Assembly: GCA_003564925.1 (NCBI GenBank)
Contig: PXDW01000112.1
Span: 1 to 9,468 of the forward strand
Source of the DNA: Candidatus Woesearchaeota archaeon
Lineage (GTDB): Archaea > Nanobdellota > Nanobdellia > Woesearchaeales > PXDW01
Reading direction: 5' to 3'
DNA length: 9,468 bases
Part shown: positions 6,116-9,468 of the stretch, in pieces
How the letters are laid out: every line of letters begins with the position of its first letter
Numbering within the stretch: the first letter of the stretch is position 1
Position numbers and translations under genes: made by a program
The notes under the pieces: model-generated
Seen by the model: only the letters and a program-made list of their open reading frames with translations
Told to the model about the DNA's origin: nothing
Databases searched by the model: none

Positions 6116-6889
6116 ATGCTATACAAAAAAAAAGGCTTTCCAGAGGAATCTGAGCTAGTTATGTGTTTAGTTACAAAAGTTCTATATGATTCTGTTTTCG
6201 TTAGATTAAATGAATATGACAAGCAAGGAGTTATCCATATATCAGAAATAAGTCCTGGAAGAATTCGTAATATAAGGGACTTTGTAAAGGAAGGAAAAAT
6301 AGTTATATGCAAGGTTTTAAGAATCAATAAGGAAAGAGGACATATCGACCTTTCTTTAAGAAGAGTTACAGATATGCAAAGGAGAGAAAAAGCTAACAAT
6401 ATAAAGCAGGAACAGAAAGCTGAAAAGATAATAGAAGGCATAGCCAAAAAAACGAATATTAATATTGATAATCTTTATAGGAGTATATCCCCTAAAATAT
6501 TAAGCGAATACGAGTATATTTTTCAATGTTTTGAAGATATTGTAGAGAATAAGATTTCTCTTGAAAAATTAGGTATTGACAAAAATATTACCCAAGAGAT
6601 TACAAATGCTGTCAAGGAAAAAATAAAACCAAAGGAAGTAAAAATTAAAGGGGATATAGAGATAGAGGTTTACCATAGTGATGGTATCAATATATTGAAA
6701 GAAACTTTAAACAAAGGCTTAAATAAAAATATAGAAATAAATTATGCTGGAGCTGGAAAGTATAGAATAGTGGTTTCTGCAAAAGGATATAAGGAAGCAG
6801 AAGAGATATTAGATACATATATTGGATCTTTAAAAAAGAATTTTGAAAAAATAGATGGAATCTTCAAATTTTCGAGAAAGGAAAAATAA
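6116..6889 (+). CDS. eif2a: Translation initiation factor aIF2 subunit alpha
   Basis: Alpha subunit of aIF2, which carries initiator Met-tRNA to the small ribosomal subunit with the beta and gamma subunits (257 aa; family usually ~265). Domain 1 is an S1 OB-fold at about 12-84 (VMCLVTKVLYDSVFVRL, then VIHISEISPGRIRNI, then RGHIDLSLRRV at 74-84). Domain 2 is helical, ~88-170. Domain 3 is the alpha-beta domain that binds the gamma subunit, ~173-250 (EIEVYHSDGINILKETL, YAGAGKYRIVV). Ser46 in SEISPGRIR aligns with the regulatory Ser51 of eukaryotic eIF2-alpha, but is followed by Pro. The gene starts 3 nt after S27e, with only a weak GGAAGTG upstream, so translational coupling to S27e is likely. 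Nop10 follows after 16 nt. Confidence 0.93.
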   Translation: MLYKKKGFPEESELVMCLVTKVLYDSVFVRLNEYDKQGVIHISEISPGRIRNIRDFVKEGKIVICKVLRINKERGHIDLSLRRVTDMQRREKANNIKQEQKAEKIIEGIAKKTNINIDNLYRSISPKILSEYEYIFQCFEDIVENKISLEKLGIDKNITQEITNAVKEKIKPKEVKIKGDIEIEVYHSDGINILKETLNKGLNKNIEINYAGAGKYRIVVSAKGYKEAEEILDTYIGSLKKNFEKIDGIFKFSRKEK

Positions 6890-6905
6890 TAAGTGAATAT
6901 ATAAA

Positions 6906-7082
6906 ATGAAGCATATCCTAAAATGTAAATCGTGTGGATCATATACATTAAAGGAAAAATGCAAATGTGGAGAAAAAGCCTTTATGGTGAAGCCTGCAAA
7001 ATATTCTCCAGAAGATGCTTACGCCAAATATAGGATAATCTCAAAGCAAGAAGAAAGAAAGAGGAATAATATGATAAAATGA
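6906..7082 (+). CDS. nop10: H/ACA ribonucleoprotein component Nop10
   Basis: Small protein of the H/ACA RNP, where it binds the pseudouridine synthase Cbf5 and helps position the guide RNA (58 aa). The start is MKHILKCKSCGSYTLKEKCK and PAKYSPEDAYAKYR at 30-43 is the Nop10 signature helix-loop. Zinc-ribbon ligands are C7/C10 and C19/C21. The second pair is C-x-C, whereas most archaeal Nop10 proteins have CPxCG, so one residue is missing. The C-terminus is short and basic. The gene lies 16 nt after aIF2-alpha and its TGA overlaps the ATG of the PAC2 gene (ATGA, 4-nt overlap), so both are in one operon with translational coupling. No strong Shine-Dalgarno site precedes it. Confidence 0.92.
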   Translation: MKHILKCKSCGSYTLKEKCKCGEKAFMVKPAKYSPEDAYAKYRIISKQEERKRNNMIK

Positions 7083-7840
7083 CTTGGAAATTCAATAAAT
7101 GCGGAAAAATACCTTCAATTAAGAATCCTTTGTTAATTGAAGGAATGCCTGGAATAGGAAATGTTGGGAAAGTTGCTGTTGATTTTATTATTGATGAAAT
7201 TAAGGCAAAAAAAATTTATGAGATAACATCATATAGTATGCCTCATTCTGTTTTTGTAAACGAAGAAAACTTAATAGAGCTTCCAAAAATAGAAATCTAT
7301 CATAAAAAAATAAAAAACAAAGACTTATTGTTATTAACGGGAGATGTTCAGCCTATTGATGAATACTCATGTTATGAATTCTGCGATAAAATACTTGACT
7401 TGGTTGAAAAATATAAAGCTAAAGAAATAATAACTATTGGGGGCATTGGGCTTCATAAAATACCTAAGAAGCCTCATGTTTTCTGCACAGGCAACTCAAA
7501 AAAGCTTATAAAGAAATACAAAGAAGGTACAAACATAAAAAATAAAGTATATGGGGTTGTGGGTCCTATTGTCGGAGTATCTGGACTTTTTCTTGGGCTT
7601 GCTCAACGGAGAAAAATTGAAGCTGTTTCACTATTAGCTGAAACATATGGGCACCCAATATATCTTGGAGTTAAAGGTGCAAAAGAAATTTTAAAAGTTC
7701 TTAACAAGAAGCTAAACCTAGGTATTGACTTAAAAGAACTAGATAAAGAAATAAGAGAGCTAGAAACAGACTTAATTACAAAATCAAAAGTAAGCACATC
7801 AAAAAAAATAGGTAAGCCCGGAATTGATTATATTGGATAG
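7079..7840 (+). CDS. PAC2-family proteasome assembly chaperone
   Basis: Member of the PAC2 family (COG2047/COG1938), related to eukaryotic proteasome chaperone PAC2 and to archaeal PbaA/PbaB (253 aa). The family core is visible as LIEGMPGIGNVGKVAVDFI at 19-37, TSYSMPHSVFV at 50-60, LLLLTGDVQP at 83-92, ITIGGIGL at 118-125 and VVGPIVGVSGLFLGLA at 160-175. LLAETYGHPIYLG at 185-197 and a charged helix ~215-232 follow. It ends DYIG: Tyr is third from the end, so this is not the canonical HbYX tail (hydrophobic-Tyr-any) used to dock on 20S proteasomes. Translational coupling to nop10 by ATGA. The aIF2a-nop10-PAC2 order is widespread in archaea. Role in proteasome assembly is inferred from the family; other functions are possible. 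Confidence 0.85.
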   Translation: MTWKFNKCGKIPSIKNPLLIEGMPGIGNVGKVAVDFIIDEIKAKKIYEITSYSMPHSVFVNEENLIELPKIEIYHKKIKNKDLLLLTGDVQPIDEYSCYEFCDKILDLVEKYKAKEIITIGGIGLHKIPKKPHVFCTGNSKKLIKKYKEGTNIKNKVYGVVGPIVGVSGLFLGLAQRRKIEAVSLLAETYGHPIYLGVKGAKEILKVLNKKLNLGIDLKELDKEIRELETDLITKSKVSTSKKIGKPGIDYIG

Positions 7841-7873
7841 CTCCAATTATTCTTTTTAAATTATTTAGTTTAA

Positions 7874-7880
7874 TTTTTTT
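7874..7880 (+). terminator. T-run terminator after the ribosome-biogenesis operon
   Basis: A T7 run 34 nt after the PAC2 stop codon, with a T5 run at 7853-7857 and further short T stretches between them. No hairpin. This fits an archaeal terminator, and the next promoter begins just downstream. Confidence 0.55.
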
Positions 7881-7911
7881 AATAGTGAATCAATATGGAA
7901 ATAAACAAAAA

Positions 7912-7920
7912 GTTTATATT
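7912..7920 (+). promoter_or_regulatory. TATA box for the enolase operon
   Basis: GTTTATATT after an A-rich BRE-like stretch ends 22 nt before the ATG at 7943. It is placed like the other promoters here and predicts a leaderless enolase mRNA. No Shine-Dalgarno sequence is present. Confidence 0.6.
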
Positions 7921-7942
7921 CTAAACCTATTACTCTTTTTTT

Positions 7943-9247
7943 ATGGCAAAGATAAATTCTATAAAAGCAAGAGAGATACTTGATTCAAGAGGTAACCCGA
8001 CCATAGAGGTCGATTTATTTACAGAAAATGGAATGTTTAGGGCAATGGTTCCCAGCGGAGCTTCTACAGGAATTCATGAAGCCTTGGAGCTAAGGGATAA
8101 TGACAAAAATAGGTATCTGGGAAAAGGAGTTCTACATGCAGTAGATAATATTAATAATAAAATTTCTAAGATAATAATTGGAATGGATCCCATAAAACAA
8201 GAAGAGATAGACAAAAAAATACTTGATTATGATGGAACAAAAAATAAAAGCAAATTAGGCGCTAATGCTATTCTTGCTGTTTCAATGGCTGTCTGCAAAG
8301 CCGGGGCTGCAGCGAAAGGCGTATCATTATATGAACATATAGCAGATTTAGCAAAAATAAAAGAATTTATTATGCCTGTGCCAAGCTTTAATGTGCTTAA
8401 TGGGGGAAGTCATGCCGGTAATAAGCTTGCTATGCAGGAGTTTATGATACTTCCTATTGGGGCTAATAACTTTAGGGAATCCCTGATGATGGGCGCTGAA
8501 ACCTACCAAATATTAAAGAAAGTTATAATAGATAAATATGGTCAGGATGCTGTTAATGTAGGTGATGAAGGCGGATTTGCTCCAAACATACAAGATAATA
8601 AAGAAGCTTTAGAGCTTTTGAAGGAAGCGATTAATAAAGCAGGCTATTCAGGAAAAATAAAAATTGGTATGGACATAGCAGCATCTGAATTTTATGATAA
8701 AGGAAAATATGACCTTGATTTTAAGAGTGTAAATAAAGATAAAAGCATGATAAAAACAGGAGATGAGATGATAAAAATCTATAAAGAGTTTGTTGATTCT
8801 TATGATATTGTATCTATAGAGGACCCTTTTGACCAAGATGATTGGGAAAGCTATAGAAAATTAACATCTGATATCGGCGGTAAAATACAGATAGTTGGTG
8901 ATGATTTACTTGTAACAAACCCTGAAAGAATAAAAAAAGGAATTGAAGAAAAAGCAATAAATGCCCTTCTGTTAAAAGTGAACCAAATAGGGAGCATAAG
9001 TGAGTCTATCGAGGCTTGCAAAATGTCTCAGGAGGCTGGGTGGGGCGTTATGGTAAGCCACAGAAGTGGAGAAACTGAAGACAGTTTCATAGCTGATTTA
9101 GCAGTAGGCCTTAAGGCAGGACAGATAAAGGCAGGAGCGCCATGTAGATCAGAGAGGCTTTCAAAATACAACCAACTAATGAGAATAGAAGAAGAACTTG
9201 GCGATAGATGTATTTACGCTGGAGAAAGATTTAGAAACCTTGTTTAA
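7943..9247 (+). CDS. eno: Enolase (phosphopyruvate hydratase)
   Basis: Interconverts 2-phosphoglycerate and phosphoenolpyruvate in glycolysis and gluconeogenesis, in the cytoplasm (434 aa, full family length). Residues equivalent to those of E. coli enolase are all present: His157 (GGSHAGN), Glu209 (GDEGGFAPN), metal ligands Asp244 (GMDIAASEF), Glu293 (SIEDPF) and Asp320 (VGDD), and the catalytic Lys345 ([10 protein letters not shown]). The substrate loop [16 protein letters not shown] is at 37-52 and SHRSGETED at 372-380. The start [20 protein letters not shown] is typical. The phosphoglycerate mutase gene begins 1 nt after its stop, so the two consecutive glycolytic steps are made from one mRNA. 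Confidence 0.97.
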   Translation: MAKINSIKAREILDSRGNPTIEVDLFTENGMFRAMVPSGASTGIHEALELRDNDKNRYLGKGVLHAVDNINNKISKIIIGMDPIKQEEIDKKILDYDGTKNKSKLGANAILAVSMAVCKAGAAAKGVSLYEHIADLAKIKEFIMPVPSFNVLNGGSHAGNKLAMQEFMILPIGANNFRESLMMGAETYQILKKVIIDKYGQDAVNVGDEGGFAPNIQDNKEALELLKEAINKAGYSGKIKIGMDIAASEFYDKGKYDLDFKSVNKDKSMIKTGDEMIKIYKEFVDSYDIVSIEDPFDQDDWESYRKLTSDIGGKIQIVGDDLLVTNPERIKKGIEEKAINALLLKVNQIGSISESIEACKMSQEAGWGVMVSHRSGETEDSFIADLAVGLKAGQIKAGAPCRSERLSKYNQLMRIEEELGDRCIYAGERFRNLV

Positions 9248-9248
9248 A

Positions 9249-9468
9249 ATGAAGGCAAAGAATCCTGTTATTTTATTAATAAGAGATGGTTGGGGTTTTA
9301 AAAAAAGCTCTTTTAATAATGCAATTTCTCAATCTTTTACACCTAATATGGAAAAATTACTAAAAGAATACCCTTCTGCTTTAATAAAAGCAAACGGTAA
9401 TGCTGTTGGGTTGCCCGAAGGATACCAAGGAAATTCTGAAGTTGGACACATGACTATTGGTTCTGGCA
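9249..9468 (+). CDS. gpmI: 2,3-bisphosphoglycerate-independent phosphoglycerate mutase (3' end cut by window)
   Basis: Interconverts 3- and 2-phosphoglycerate, the step before enolase. Only the first 73 codons are in the window; the family is about 510 aa. RDGWG at 12-16 holds the metal-binding Asp13. GLPEGYQGNSEVGHMTIGSG at 54-73 is the active-site segment, with Ser63 as the nucleophile that carries the phosphate. GNSEVGH marks the bacterial-type GpmI (COG0696), unlike the archaeal ApgM group (COG3635), which has a different sequence here. The ATG lies 1 nt after the enolase stop with no Shine-Dalgarno, so translation probably depends on enolase translation. Identity is secure; the rest of the gene is not visible. 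Confidence 0.92.
   Translation, partial: MKAKNPVILLIRDGWGFKKSSFNNAISQSFTPNMEKLLKEYPSALIKANGNAVGLPEGYQGNSEVGHMTIGSG

Noticed and set aside
5890..6447. 185-codon minus-strand ORF across S27e and aIF2-alpha, looking hydrophobic.
   Set aside because: It is opposite two certain genes. The hydrophobic look comes from reading Lys- and Glu-rich codons on the other strand.
1..9468. CRISPR array, insertion sequence, integrase site, toxin-antitoxin or defence island.
   Set aside because: No regularly spaced repeats, transposase or nuclease motifs, or long terminal inverted repeats were seen. The genes are mostly core functions.

Overview
The window looks like a core-genome segment of an AT-rich archaeon, most likely a DPANN lineage of the Woesearchaeota/Pacearchaeota type. 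The archaeal assignment rests on ribosomal proteins L44e and S27e, aIF2-alpha, Nop10, a GINS subunit, a PAC2 proteasome-assembly protein and a Methanococcus-type S-layer protein. It is supported by TATA boxes placed about 20-30 nt before several start codons and by T-tract terminators. The DPANN guess rests on remembered resemblance (the GGPCAN...C region of the S-layer C-terminus, a C-x-C Nop10) and is less certain.

Layout. (1) 2-1972 (+): the end of a large acidic S-layer protein whose start lies outside the window, followed by a strong oligo-T terminator. (2) 2082-3780 (-): a two-gene unit convergent with the S-layer gene, with a radical SAM protein carrying an OB/TRAM-like tail followed by a Nudix hydrolase. 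(3) 3781-3921: a divergent promoter region. (4) 3922-5473 (+): a Gins51-type replication protein with a very long acidic linker, then a small HAD-type 5'-nucleotidase. (5) 5510-7840 (+): a translation and ribosome-biogenesis cluster of L44e, S27e, aIF2-alpha, Nop10 (58 aa, easily missed) and a PAC2 protein. The last four are nearly contiguous, and nop10 overlaps the PAC2 gene by ATGA. (6) 7943-9468 (+): a glycolytic pair, enolase and the start of a cofactor-independent phosphoglycerate mutase of the bacterial GpmI type, 1 nt apart and cut by the window end.

How the genes fit together. The L44e-to-PAC2 block links ribosome structure, initiator tRNA delivery, H/ACA pseudouridylation and probably proteasome assembly, a gene order known from many archaea. 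Enolase and phosphoglycerate mutase catalyse consecutive steps between 3-phosphoglycerate and phosphoenolpyruvate. Most promoters sit so close to the ATG that leaderless transcripts are expected. The S27e operon is the exception, with a short leader and a clear GGAGGT Shine-Dalgarno site.

I found no CRISPR array, mobile element, tRNA or rRNA, and no convincing new defence or mobile system. The points most worth a second look are the GINS linker, the uncharacterised radical SAM/Nudix pair, the compressed zinc knuckle of Nop10, and the bacterial-type phosphoglycerate mutase.
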